Notes under the pieces: generated by a model | What the model saw: the letters and a program-made list of their open reading frames with translations, nothing else | What the model was told of the DNA's origin: nothing | Database searches by the model: none | Source: an uncultured Caulobacterales bacterium | GTDB taxonomy: Bacteria > Pseudomonadota > Alphaproteobacteria > Caulobacterales > Caulobacteraceae | Reading direction: 5' to 3' | DNA length: 32,561 nt | Assembly (NCBI GenBank): GCA_903837135.1 | Contig: CAILTK010000054.1 | Coordinates: 1 to 32,561 of the forward strand | Part shown: positions 6,708 through 15,769 of the stretch, piece by piece | Layout of the letters: each line of letters begins with the position of its first letter | Position numbering within the stretch: the stretch's first letter is position 1 | Translations under genes and position numbers: made by a program

Positions 6708-9260
6708 ATGAGTTCGATTGCTAAAGCTGCATCCGCTACAGCCGCGTCGGCCCTCGCTGTCCTTCTCCTGGCCGGCGCCTCCCCGGCCCCGGCCGCGCCC
6801 GCCGAACCGGCGCCGACCACGTCCAAACCCAGCCTCGCTCACGCCACCGAGGGCCTGCAGGCCATGAAGGGACTCCTGCCGGTCTACCTCGACCGGCGCG
6901 GCGGACGGGTGCTGCTGCTGCTGAAGCCGGGCCCGGACGGCGACTGCGGCCAGTTCCTCTATCAGGTCGACATGCGGGCGGGCCTCGGCTCCACCCCGGT
7001 GGGGATCGACCGGTCGCAGCCCGGCGAGACCCAGCTGGTCGCCTTCAAGCGCGCGGGCAAGCGGATCGTCGCCGAACTGCAGAACAATCATTTCCGCGCC
7101 GGCGACGGCCGGGCCGACGAGGTGCAGGCGGTGCGGGAATCCTTCCCGCCCTCCACCGTCTGGTCGGGCGAGATCCTGGCCGAGGCCGACGACGGCGGCC
7201 TCCTGATCGACATCTCGAGTTTTCTCACCCGCGACGCCTTCGGCGTGGCCGAGGCGCTGAAGCGGTCCAAACAGGGCGCCTACAAGCTGGCCGCCGAGCT
7301 CAGCTATCCCGACGTCGACGGGGTGCAGGCCTTTCCCGAGAACCTGGAGTTCGACGCCCACCAGACCTTCGTCAGCGACGAACCCGGGCCTGAGGTCCGC
7401 GGCATCGCGCCCGATCCGCGCAGCGTCACCGTCATCGCGCACCACACGCTGGTGAAGCTGCCCGAGCCCGGCTACGTCCCGCGCGAGGCCGATCAGCGCA
7501 CCGGCGGGTTCAGCGAGCTCGTGGCCGACTACGGCACCCCGCTCGGGGGCTCGACCGTGGTCCGGCTGGCCCACCGGTTCCGGCTGGAGAAGACCGACCC
7601 CGCGGCCGCGCGCTCGACCGTCAAGAAGCCGATCGTCTTCTACGTGGATCGCGCGGCGCCCGAACCGGTGCGCTCGGCCCTGGTCGATGGCGCGCGCTGG
7701 TGGGCCCAGGCCTTCGACGCCGCCGGCTTCATCGACGCCTTCAAGGTCGACGTCCTGCCCGAGGGGGTGAGCCCGCTCGACGTCCGCTACAACGTGATCA
7801 ACTGGGTGCACCGGCAGACGCGCGGCTGGTCGTACGGCGCCACCATCGTCGACCCGCGCACCGGCGAGATCGTCAAGGGATCGGTGCTGCTGGGTTCGCT
7901 GCGCGTGCGCCAGGACCGGATGATCTTCGAGGGCCTGGTCGGCGCCGACAAGACCGGGAGCGGCGGCCCGGACGACCCGATCGCCATCTCCCTCGCCCGC
8001 CTCCGCCAGCTGGCAGTGCACGAGACCGGCCACTCGCTCGGCCTGGCGCACAATTTCGCCGGCAGCACCTTCGACGACCGCGCCTCGGTGATGGACTATC
8101 CGCCGCCGCGGGTAACCATCGCCCACGGCGCGCTGAGCTTCAAGGACGCCTACCAGGTGGGCGTCGGCAGCTGGGACCGGTTCGCCATCCAATGGCTCTA
8201 CAGCCCGGTGGCGCCGGGCGCGGCGGGCCGGGCCCAGCTCGACGGCATGGTGCGCGACGGCTACGCCCACGGCCTGCGCTATGTCAGCGATCCGGACAGC
8301 CGGCCGATCGGCTCGGCCCAGCCGCACGGCTCCCTGTGGGACGATGGCCCCGACCCCGTGGCCGGGCTGAAGCACGTGCTCGAGGTGCGCCGGATCGCGC
8401 TCGACCAGTTCGGCGTGCGCAACCTGCCCAAGGACGCGCCGGTGTCGGACCTGCGGCGCGTGATCGTGCCGGTCTATCTGTTCCACCGCTACGAGGTCGA
8501 CGCAGCCGCCAAGCTGGTCGGCGGGATCGACTTCGACTACGCCGTGCGCGGCGACGCTCGTGAGACCTCGACCATCGTCGCCCCCGCCGACCAGCGGCGG
8601 GGCCTCGAGGCCGTTTTGGCCAGCATCGATCCCGCGGTGCTCGACCTGCCCGAACCCCTGCTGAACCTGCTGGCCCAGGGCCGTGACAGTCCACGCGACA
8701 AGGCCTTCGACATCGAGGTGTTCGGCCACCCGCACGCGCCGGGCTTCGACCTCGGGACGGCGGCCGACGCGGCGGTGGACATCAGCCTCGGCGACCTGTT
8801 CGATCCGGACCGGCTGAACCGCGTCGCCGACCAGGGCGGGCGCGACGCGACCCAGCTGCAGATCGGCGAGCTTTTGGACCGCACCCTGGCCACGGTCTAC
8901 CGCGAGGGACCCGCCGGCGGGCCGCACACGGCGGAACTTCGCCGCCGGATTCAAGCGCGCGCCATCATCCGCCTGGCCAGCGCCCTGCGCGAGCCGTCCC
9001 TCAATCCCACCGCCGCCGCCGCCATCCACGCGGCGCTCGAGAGCCTGGCCCGCCGGCTCGAGGCGACGAAGACCGGCGCGCCGGCCGACCTCGCCCAGGC
9101 CCGCTACTACGCCCGCCTGATCCTCAATCCGAGCCAGGACGGCCTCGCCGCCATCGCCGCGTCCGACACCCGCCGCGGGCTCGAGCCGCCCCCCGGCATG
9201 CCGATCGGCCAACAGGACGACGGCTGCTGGTTCTGCGAAGCGGTGTCGTTCGAACGGTAA
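6708..9260 (+). CDS. Exported zinc-dependent metalloprotease (DUF5117/DUF4953 type)
   Basis: The 850-residue protein has a signal peptide (residues about 5-31, ending PAPAA) and a long N-terminal region matching the DUF5117-type domain of this family. A metzincin-like catalytic site follows: HETGHSLGLAH with zinc ligands His438, His442 and His448 and catalytic Glu439, then SVMDYPPP, a Met-turn-like motif around Met462. The C-terminal 350 residues are the usual extension of these large proteins. Relatives are secreted or periplasmic proteases of unknown substrate, common in Bacteroidota and Caulobacterales. I chose the ATG at 6708, just after a G-rich stretch, over 6672 because it opens the signal peptide directly. 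The mature protein ends in a Cys-containing tail, CWFCEAVSFER. The M28 gene follows 40 bases later, probably in one operon. Confidence 0.88.
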   Translation: MSSIAKAASATAASALAVLLLAGASPAPAAPAEPAPTTSKPSLAHATEGLQAMKGLLPVYLDRRGGRVLLLLKPGPDGDCGQFLYQVDMRAGLGSTPVGIDRSQPGETQLVAFKRAGKRIVAELQNNHFRAGDGRADEVQAVRESFPPSTVWSGEILAEADDGGLLIDISSFLTRDAFGVAEALKRSKQGAYKLAAELSYPDVDGVQAFPENLEFDAHQTFVSDEPGPEVRGIAPDPRSVTVIAHHTLVKLPEPGYVPREADQRTGGFSELVADYGTPLGGSTVVRLAHRFRLEKTDPAAARSTVKKPIVFYVDRAAPEPVRSALVDGARWWAQAFDAAGFIDAFKVDVLPEGVSPLDVRYNVINWVHRQTRGWSYGATIVDPRTGEIVKGSVLLGSLRVRQDRMIFEGLVGADKTGSGGPDDPIAISLARLRQLAVHETGHSLGLAHNFAGSTFDDRASVMDYPPPRVTIAHGALSFKDAYQVGVGSWDRFAIQWLYSPVAPGAAGRAQLDGMVRDGYAHGLRYVSDPDSRPIGSAQPHGSLWDDGPDPVAGLKHVLEVRRIALDQFGVRNLPKDAPVSDLRRVIVPVYLFHRYEVDAAAKLVGGIDFDYAVRGDARETSTIVAPADQRRGLEAVLASIDPAVLDLPEPLLNLLAQGRDSPRDKAFDIEVFGHPHAPGFDLGTAADAAVDISLGDLFDPDRLNRVADQGGRDATQLQIGELLDRTLATVYREGPAGGPHTAELRRRIQARAIIRLASALREPSLNPTAAAAIHAALESLARRLEATKTGAPADLAQARYYARLILNPSQDGLAAIAASDTRRGLEPPPGMPIGQQDDGCWFCEAVSFER

Positions 9261-9300
9261 CGAACGGCCGACCCTGCAACCGATCGACGACGAGAGGCCC

Positions 9301-10863
9301 ATGCTGATGAAGACCCGCCTGTCCTGCATTGCCGCGCTCGGCGCCGCCGCGATCGCCGTGGCGCACCCCTGCGCCGCCGCCGAGCCGCAATTCAAGGATG
9401 CCGACACGCGCGCCTGGTGGGCGCTCACGTCACAGCTGTCCGGCGACGCCATGGAGGGCCGCGACACAGGCTCGCCCGCCTACGCCCGCGCGGCGAGGAT
9501 CGTCGCCGGCCGCTTCGCCGCGGCCGGGCTGAAGCCGGCGGGCGAGCACGGCGGCTTCTTCCAGTCCGTGCCGCTGCACGAGGTTCGCGTCGACGCGGCC
9601 GGCGCCCGCATCGCCGTCGTGCGGGAGACCGGCGCGAGGGTCGAGCTTGAATTCCTGCACCAGATCACGGTCCGTCCGACGGACCAACTGGCGCAGACGC
9701 TCGACGCGCCCCTGGTCTTTCGCGGCTACTGCTCCGCGGCCGAGGTCGGCGAGGCGCGCGGCAAGGTGGTGGTCTGCTTCGGCACGCGCCGCCAGGGCCT
9801 GCCCTCCGGCGCGGAGCGGCTGCGCGCTGCCGCCGCCGCGGGCGCGGCCGGCCTGATCAACGTGGATGATCCCGGCTTCACCATCGAGCCGCCGCGCTGG
9901 CCTGCCGCCTATGCCCGCTCGGTCGGCTTTCGCGACGCCCCGCCGGCCCCGGACGCCGCCCTGCCGGTGATGACCCTGAGCGCCGAGGCCTTCCCGGCCC
10001 TGATCGCCGGCTCGGGGGAAGACGCGGCGAAGATCCTGGCCGACGGCGCGGCCAAGCGTCCCCTGCCGAGCTTCTCCATCCCGGCGCGGCTCGAAGCGCG
10101 CTTTCCGACGGCGACGTCGGACTACGCCTCGGACAATGTGCTCGCGGTCCTGCCGGGAACCGACCCGGCGCTGAAGCGGGAGGTGGTGGCGATCTCCGCC
10201 CACCTCGACGGCTACGGCTACGGCGAGCCGGTCGGGGGCGTGCGCATCTACCACGGCGCCTTCGACGACGCGGCCTATGTCTCCACCCTGGTCCGCTTCG
10301 CCGACCGCCGTCGCGGCCACGGCTTGCGCCGCACGGTGCTGTTCGCCGTCTTCACCGGCGAGGAGAAGGGCCTCCTCGGCGCGACCTGGTTCACCCGCCA
10401 TCCGACAGTGGAGAAAAGCGATCTCGTGGCCGACGTGAACCTCGATCAGCTTCGGCCGCTGTTCCCGCTGAAGATCCTGACCGTCGAGGGGCTCGGCGAA
10501 ACCACGCTCGGCGAAACCGCGCGCCGGGTGGCGAGCGGGATGGGCGTGGAGACCCGGCCCGACCTCGAGCCCGAGCGCAATCTGGTGCGCCGGGCCGATC
10601 ACTGGCCGTTCATGCAGATCGGCGTGCCCGCCGTCGGCTTCGTCTTCGGCTACGACCCGGGCACGGAGGCGGAACGTCGCTACCGCGACTGGTACACGCT
10701 GCGCTATCATCGCCCGCAGGACGACCTCGGCACGCCGATCGACCCCAGGGCGGCGGCCGACTTCAACCACTTTTTCTATACGCTCACCGAGACGATCGCG
10801 GACGCCGCGGAACGGCCGGCCTGGCTCCCGGGCGCGACGCTGAGGCCCGCGGCCGCCCGGTGA
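9301..10863 (+). CDS. Exported M28-family aminopeptidase with PA-like insert
   Basis: The 520-residue protein has a signal peptide (ending near CAAAEP), a region around residues 135-240 with the look of a protease-associated (PA) insert (RGYCSAAEVGEARGKVVVCF, then GAAGLINV), and an M28 di-zinc peptidase domain. Ligands visible are His301 in SAHLDG, bridging Asp322 in GAFDD, Glu354/Glu355 in GEEKG, Asp382 in NLDQ and His470 in RYHRPQDD. The set is complete, though the motif after GAFDD (AAYVS rather than the usual NASGV) is divergent. It should remove N-terminal residues from peptides in the periplasm. GAGAGG just upstream fits ATG 9301 poorly and ATG 9307 better; either is possible. It lies between the zinc metalloprotease and the flavoprotein on the same strand with 40- and 21-base gaps. 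Confidence 0.87.
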   Translation: MLMKTRLSCIAALGAAAIAVAHPCAAAEPQFKDADTRAWWALTSQLSGDAMEGRDTGSPAYARAARIVAGRFAAAGLKPAGEHGGFFQSVPLHEVRVDAAGARIAVVRETGARVELEFLHQITVRPTDQLAQTLDAPLVFRGYCSAAEVGEARGKVVVCFGTRRQGLPSGAERLRAAAAAGAAGLINVDDPGFTIEPPRWPAAYARSVGFRDAPPAPDAALPVMTLSAEAFPALIAGSGEDAAKILADGAAKRPLPSFSIPARLEARFPTATSDYASDNVLAVLPGTDPALKREVVAISAHLDGYGYGEPVGGVRIYHGAFDDAAYVSTLVRFADRRRGHGLRRTVLFAVFTGEEKGLLGATWFTRHPTVEKSDLVADVNLDQLRPLFPLKILTVEGLGETTLGETARRVASGMGVETRPDLEPERNLVRRADHWPFMQIGVPAVGFVFGYDPGTEAERRYRDWYTLRYHRPQDDLGTPIDPRAAADFNHFFYTLTETIADAAERPAWLPGATLRPAAAR

Positions 10864-10884
10864 TCGTCGATCGGAGCACGACCC

Positions 10885-12507
10885 ATGGAGACGATCGGCG
10901 CTGATCTGCGCGTGATGCAGCGAATTCCGCTGGCGGCGGCGCATGTGGAGGCGCTTCGCGCCGCGGGGGCGCGGGCGACCTACCCGGCCGGGGCCTTCCT
11001 GGCCCGGCCAGGCGATCCCGCCGATCGCTTCACCTATGTCGAGGCGGGGGAGATCGAAGTGGTCAACCCCTACACCGACGCGCGGCATCTGGAGTCCACC
11101 ATCGGCCCGACCCAGTTCATGGGCGAGATCGCCTTCCTCGACGGCGGCGTCTGGTCGATGGGGATGCGGGCGGTGAGCGAGACCCGCGTGATCGAGGTCC
11201 CGCGCGCGGCCATGCTGACGCTGATGGGCCAGATCCCCGAGATGTCGGATATCGTCATCACGGTCCTGGCCGCCCGCCGGAGGCGACAGCTCGACGCCGG
11301 AGACAGCGCGCTCCGACTGATCGGCGAGGACGAGGACCGCAACGTCCGCCGCATCGCCGAGTTCGCCAGCCGCAACCGCATTCCCTACACCTCCCTGGCG
11401 CTGTCCAGTCCGGAGGCGGCGCAGACCGCGCAGAGCTGTTCGATCGCGCCGCTGGAGCCGGCGGTGGTGTTCGGCCGCAACGTGGTGGTGCACGATCCCA
11501 CGCCGGAGAAGGTCGCGCGGCTGCTGGGTCTGAACCGCGACCTGCGGAACGATGAGAGCTTCGACGTCCTGATCGTCGGCGGCGGTCCGGCGGGCGTGGC
11601 GGCGGGCGTCTACGCCGGCGCGGAAGGACTGCGCGCCCTGGTCATCGAGGATGTGGCGATCGGCGGGCAGGCCGGGACCTCGAGCCGGATCGAGAACTAC
11701 ATGGGCTTTCCCACCGGCATTTCGGGCGGCGACCTCGTCTGGCGGGGCGAGGTCCAGGCGATGAAGTTCGGCACGCGCTTCGCCATGCCCCGCCGCGTGA
11801 AGACCCTGGAATCGCTCGCGGACGGCGGCTTCTGCGCCACCTTCGACAACGGCGACCGGGTGCGCGGCGGCGCCGTCATCGTCGCCACAGGCGTGCAGTA
11901 CCGCCGCCTGCCGATCGATCGCCTCGCCGAGTTCGAAGGCGTGGGGGTCTATTACGCGGCGACCGAGATGGAGGCCCGTTTCTGCAAGGGCACGCAGGCG
12001 GTGGTGGTCGGCGGCGGGAACTCGGCGGGCCAGGCCGCCATGTACCTCAGCCGCGCGGCGCAGTGCGTGCACGTGATGGTGCGCGGCCCCTCGCTCGCCG
12101 CATCCATGTCGAGCTATCTGTCGAGCCGGCTCGAGGCCGACTCCGCGATCGACATCCGCTACGGCGCCGAAGTGACGGCTCTGCACGGCGACGCCCACCT
12201 GGAAGCCGTCACCGTCCGCGACATCGGCGGCGGCGAGGCGCGGACGATCGACACGCGGGCCCTGTTCATCATGGCCGGCGCGGCGCCCAACACCGACTGG
12301 CTGTCGGGTCTCGTCGAGCTTGACCCCAAGGGCTTCGTGCGCACGGGTCCGGACGTCGGCGCGGACTCCCCCTACGCCACCTCCCGCCCGGGCGTGTTCG
12401 CCGTCGGCGACGTCCGCTCGGGCTCGGTCAAGCGGGTCGCCTCGGCGGTCGGCGAAGGCTCGGTGGTGGTCTCGAACGTCTGGGCGTTCCTCAACGTCGG
12501 AGGCTGA
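10885..12507 (+). CDS. Cyclic-nucleotide-binding domain fused to thioredoxin-reductase-like flavoprotein
   Basis: The 540-residue fusion has three parts. Residues about 13-130 form a cNMP-binding (CAP_ED) domain with MGEIAFLDG and Arg95-Ala96 where the phosphate-binding Arg is expected. Residues about 150-215 resemble the small linker found in this architecture. Residues about 225-540 are a thioredoxin-reductase fold with FAD site GGGPAG (232-237), NAD(P)H site GGGNSAG (376-382) and the C-terminal FAD motif GVFAVGDVR. The redox-active CxxC that thioredoxin reductase carries between the two nucleotide sites is absent: the region reads AATEMEARFC. It therefore probably does not reduce thioredoxin in the usual way and may be a ligand-controlled NAD(P)H oxidoreductase. 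It is cytoplasmic, with no signal peptide, and follows the two exported peptidases closely. Confidence 0.88.
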   Translation: METIGADLRVMQRIPLAAAHVEALRAAGARATYPAGAFLARPGDPADRFTYVEAGEIEVVNPYTDARHLESTIGPTQFMGEIAFLDGGVWSMGMRAVSETRVIEVPRAAMLTLMGQIPEMSDIVITVLAARRRRQLDAGDSALRLIGEDEDRNVRRIAEFASRNRIPYTSLALSSPEAAQTAQSCSIAPLEPAVVFGRNVVVHDPTPEKVARLLGLNRDLRNDESFDVLIVGGGPAGVAAGVYAGAEGLRALVIEDVAIGGQAGTSSRIENYMGFPTGISGGDLVWRGEVQAMKFGTRFAMPRRVKTLESLADGGFCATFDNGDRVRGGAVIVATGVQYRRLPIDRLAEFEGVGVYYAATEMEARFCKGTQAVVVGGGNSAGQAAMYLSRAAQCVHVMVRGPSLAASMSSYLSSRLEADSAIDIRYGAEVTALHGDAHLEAVTVRDIGGGEARTIDTRALFIMAGAAPNTDWLSGLVELDPKGFVRTGPDVGADSPYATSRPGVFAVGDVRSGSVKRVASAVGEGSVVVSNVWAFLNVGG

Positions 12508-12523
12508 AGCCGCCGCCGGCGCG

Positions 12524-13777
12524 CTACCGCACCAGCAGCCTCGCGCCGATGGCCAGGATCAGGGCCGGCGGCATGACCAGGGCGCCGATCTTCAGAAAGG
12601 TCAGGAAACCCACCGCCTCGCCTTCGCGGCGGATGGCGTTGAGCCACAGGATGGTGGCCAGCGAGCCGGTGATCGACAGGTTCGGGCCGAGATCGACGCC
12701 GATCAGCAGGGCGTCGACCACCTTTTGCGGCGGGTGCGCCTGCGCGATCGCCGTGCTGACGATCAGGCCGGCCGGCAGATTGTTCATCAGGTTGGAGATC
12801 ACCGCCAGGGCCGCGCCGCTGACCGCCGCCGTCGCCTCGACCGACCCGTCGGCCGCCTGTCCCATCGCCTCGGCCAGGGCGCGGGTCAGCCCGCTCCGGT
12901 CCAGGGCCTCGACCATCACGAACAGCCCCGCCACCAGGGGCAGGACCGACCAGGAGACGCCGCGCAGGATCGGCAGGGGCGAGGCGCGCTGGCGCGCCAG
13001 CACCGCGGCGGTGGTCAGCACGCCCATGACACAGGTCGGCGCGCCGAGCGGCATGTCGAGCGCCGATACGGCCAGCAGCGCCACGGCGGTAAGGGCGACT
13101 CCGATCAGCGCGATCCAGGCGCCGGGCGACAGTCTGGGCTCCTCGACCGCCGCGTCGCACTCGCCCGCCAGCGCCCTGCGCTGCGACCAGCGCAGCACCG
13201 CATAGGTGGCGCCGATCGACATCAGCGACGGCAGGGCGAAGCTCGCCAGCCAGCGGCCGAGCGGCGGGGTGTGATCGCCGTAGAGAACGAGGTTGGCGGG
13301 ATTGGAGATCGGCAGCACGAAGCTGGCCGCGTTGGCGATGAAGGCGCAGACGAACAGGTAAGGCAGAGGCTCGGCCCGGGCCTTCTTCGCGGCGGCGAAC
13401 ACCGCTGGCGTCAGCACCACCGCCGCCGCGTCGTTGGACAACAGGGCGGTCACCACCATCCCCACGCCATAGACCAGCAGGAACAGCCGCCGCGGCGAGC
13501 CGCCGGCGTGGTTGACGGCGATGGCGGCGACCCAGTCGAACAGACCCTCCTGCCGGGCGGTCTCCGACAGCAGCATCATGCCGATCAGGAACAGGTAGAC
13601 GTCGAGCCCCTTGCCGACCGCACGCCATCCGTCGGCGAGCGGCAAGAGGCCGAGCAGCACGAGCGCGGCCGCGCCCAGCGCCGCCCACACCGCCTCGGGC
13701 CATCCGAACGGCCGGATCAACACGCCGGCGGTGGCCAGGGCGCAGATCCCCCAGATCGCGAGGTGGGCCGCCGTCAT
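12524..13777 (-). CDS. ArsB-type/SLC13-like anion permease
   Basis: The protein has about 417 residues and roughly 11-12 hydrophobic segments. Signature stretches of the ArsB/ion-transporter superfamily are visible: LSNDAAAVVLTPA, ISNPANLVLYG, SNLMNNLPAG and, near the end, GVDLGPNLSITGSLATILW, which closely matches the ArsB consensus (D-x-GP-x-L-x-x-x-GSLATLLW). ArsB proteins extrude arsenite or antimonite, so metalloid efflux is the best guess, but no arsR, arsC or arsA lies nearby. The start is uncertain: ATG 13777 places the first transmembrane helix at the N-terminus, while ATG 13801 would add eight residues; neither has a clear ribosome site. The stop of the upstream MFS gene is close, so the two are probably cotranscribed. 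Confidence 0.8.
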   Translation of the reverse strand: MTAAHLAIWGICALATAGVLIRPFGWPEAVWAALGAAALVLLGLLPLADGWRAVGKGLDVYLFLIGMMLLSETARQEGLFDWVAAIAVNHAGGSPRRLFLLVYGVGMVVTALLSNDAAAVVLTPAVFAAAKKARAEPLPYLFVCAFIANAASFVLPISNPANLVLYGDHTPPLGRWLASFALPSLMSIGATYAVLRWSQRRALAGECDAAVEEPRLSPGAWIALIGVALTAVALLAVSALDMPLGAPTCVMGVLTTAAVLARQRASPLPILRGVSWSVLPLVAGLFVMVEALDRSGLTRALAEAMGQAADGSVEATAAVSGAALAVISNLMNNLPAGLIVSTAIAQAHPPQKVVDALLIGVDLGPNLSITGSLATILWLNAIRREGEAVGFLTFLKIGALVMPPALILAIGARLLVR

Positions 13778-13814
13778 GCCGCAGGACACCGGCGAAGACA
13801 TCCGGGGTAGAAGA

Positions 13815-15065
13815 TCATGCCGCCTCGCCCTTGGGCGCGGCGCCGGCCGCCCGCAGCGAATCGCGAAAGGCGAGCCAGAGGAGGAGCGAGCCCACGGCGA
13901 CGCCGCCGAGGCAGACGAAAGCGATCCGATAGCCGACCAACTCGGCGATGGCGCCGCCGAGCGCGGGGCTCAACGCCGCGCCCACCCCCTGCACCGTCAT
14001 GACCGCGCCCTGGCCGACATTCACCCGTCCCGTCCCGCTGAGGATTCGCGCCACCAGGCCCGGCACGGCCACGCTCTGCAGGCCGGCTCCGACCCCGTCA
14101 AGCACCTGGACCGGATAGACTCCCCAGCCCTGGATCACCGACGCGGCGACCAGGCCCCGGACCGGCAGGGCGATGAAGGTGATCAGCATCACCAGCCAAT
14201 AGCCGCGATTCTCCGCCACCCGCATGGCGACGAGCGAGGCCAGCACCATCACCGACTGCGCCACCACGATGGTCAGGGCCACGGTGCTGGCCGCCTCGCC
14301 CTTGTGCGCGGCCACCACCGCCAATCCGTAGAGCGGCAGCATGGCGGCGTTGCCGAGGTGAAACAGGCCGAGACTGGCGGCCAGGACCAGCAGCGGCCTG
14401 CATTCGAACAGCACCGCCCAGCCCTCGGCCTCGCCGTCCTGCTCGCCATCCTCGAGCCCGCGGGCGGCCTCGTCGTCGACGGCTTCGCGCGGGATCATCA
14501 GTACCGAAACGATCGACAGCACGCCGAACGCCGCCGCCAGCCAGAAGATGGCGGCGAAGCCGAATTTCCAGCCGAGGAAACCCGACAGGGCCGCGCCGGC
14601 GACGTTGCCCGCGTGGTTGAACGCCTGGTTTCGTCCGTTCTGGCGATTGAATCCGCGCTGGCGGGCGATGCCGAGGGTGACGCCGGCGACCGCGGGGCCG
14701 ATGGCGGCCCCGGCGATGGCGGTGGCGATCTGCGACCCGGCGACGACCCAGAATCCCTGCGACAGCCAGATCAGCGAGGACGCCAGCACGGTGAACAGGC
14801 CCGAGAGGATGACGTACAGGCGCTTGCGATGGGTGGCGTCGACCAGCGCCCCGGCGGGGGCGGTCACCAGCATGCCGGCCACTCCGCCCAGGGTCATCAC
14901 CACGCCGATCGCGCCGGTGGCCCAGCCGCGCTGCTGCAGGAACACGCCGAGGAAGGGGCCGATCCCCGCCTGCATGTCGGCCATGAAGAAGTTCAGCGCT
15001 TCCAGCGCCGTGCGGGCGCGCGCGTCGGGACGCCTCCCGGGCGGCGGTCTTCCCCAGGCCAGCAT
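13815..15065 (-). CDS. MFS transporter
   Basis: The protein has about 416 residues and 11-12 hydrophobic helices in two halves joined by an acidic cytoplasmic loop (DDEAARGLEDGEQDGEAEG). After helix 2 the loop reads GALVDATHRKRLYV, the usual MFS motif-A position. The early segment MADMQAGIGPFLGVFL and the motif FNRQNGRNQAFNHAGN recur in a subgroup of uncharacterised MFS proteins. The ATG at 15065 is preceded by GAGGAG; a TTG at 15083 is an alternative. The ArsB-like gene follows directly, suggesting a joint efflux role, but the substrate is unknown. Drug or metabolite export is equally possible. Confidence 0.85.
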   Translation of the reverse strand: MLAWGRPPPGRRPDARARTALEALNFFMADMQAGIGPFLGVFLQQRGWATGAIGVVMTLGGVAGMLVTAPAGALVDATHRKRLYVILSGLFTVLASSLIWLSQGFWVVAGSQIATAIAGAAIGPAVAGVTLGIARQRGFNRQNGRNQAFNHAGNVAGAALSGFLGWKFGFAAIFWLAAAFGVLSIVSVLMIPREAVDDEAARGLEDGEQDGEAEGWAVLFECRPLLVLAASLGLFHLGNAAMLPLYGLAVVAAHKGEAASTVALTIVVAQSVMVLASLVAMRVAENRGYWLVMLITFIALPVRGLVAASVIQGWGVYPVQVLDGVGAGLQSVAVPGLVARILSGTGRVNVGQGAVMTVQGVGAALSPALGGAIAELVGYRIAFVCLGGVAVGSLLLWLAFRDSLRAAGAAPKGEAA

Positions 15066-15205
15066 GGCGTCGGCGCTCCTCAATCGTTACGGCTGCGCAC
15101 CCCGGTGCGGGCCGTAAAGCGTCGTGAATCGACGAGGTTCCCCCGGGGGCCCGCGTCGATCGTGAAGAGACCGCGCCGCCCCGGCGGCGCGGGGCGGCGC
15201 CGACC

Positions 15206-15568
15206 TTAGCGAGCGGGCGGCGGCGGCGGGCCATCCGGGCCACCGTCCGGCGGCCCCGGAGGTCCGTTTCGCGACATGGGCCGTGGGCCGCCCGGGGGCC
15301 TCGGCGGACGCGGACAACCGGCCATCGCCAGGTCATCGGGACGCGGTGGAGCGGCGCGGGGGCCGCGGGGCGCGGGACCGGACCGGGCGCCGGGACCGGC
15401 CGTTTCGAGCCCGGGGGGCGGCGGAGGCGGCGGCGCGGGGGGTCCCTCAGAAGGCGGCGGAGGCGGTGGCGGTGTGACCTGAGCCGCTGCGGGAAGCGCC
15501 GCTGCGGTAAGGGTGGCGATCGCAAGGCCCGCCAAGGCCTGGCTGAGAACCGCGGTTTTTGTCGACAT
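15206..15568 (-). CDS. Secreted polyproline protein, divergent from the two-component system
   Basis: The 120-residue product has a clear signal peptide (residues 1-29, ending LPAAAQ). The mature part is almost entirely Pro, Gly, Arg and Ala, with runs of seven, seven and five prolines. There is one Cys (Cys85, in MAGCPRP). It should be extended and unfolded in the periplasm or outside the cell. No family is recognised. The opposite strand also holds Gly-rich open frames here, but only this strand gives a signal peptide with a sensible start. It is divergent from the response-regulator gene with about 200 bases between, so shared control is likely. The kinase encoded there carries a polyproline loop of the same flavour, which makes a functional link plausible. 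Confidence 0.62.
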   Translation of the reverse strand: MSTKTAVLSQALAGLAIATLTAAALPAAAQVTPPPPPPPSEGPPAPPPPPPPGLETAGPGARSGPAPRGPRAAPPRPDDLAMAGCPRPPRPPGGPRPMSRNGPPGPPDGGPDGPPPPPAR

Positions 15569-15769
15569 GGCGATCAATCCTGTGGGCGACGGCGCCGGTA
15601 TTGGCGTCGATCCACCGTCGAGGAACCCCGAGGCGCGGCCGCGGCGTTTTGGTATCGTCCTGTATTCGGGGCGGGAGAGTTGTAACCAAGTCCGCACTCT
15701 CTCAGGACCTGACACAACTCGATACATGCCGGCCCCACTGATGGCCGGTGTCAGAAGCATGGATCTGAA

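Noticed and set aside
6690..9467. 925-codon open frame on the minus strand
   Set aside because: It mirrors the zinc metalloprotease; such antisense frames are expected at this GC content and it lacks any family motif.
9430..12198. 922-codon open frame on the minus strand
   Set aside because: It is antisense to the M28 peptidase and the flavoprotein, with no recognisable domain.
15276..15482. Glycine-rich ORF on the plus strand
   Set aside because: It is antisense to the polyproline gene, which has a signal peptide and better start; polyproline codons read as Gly on the other strand.
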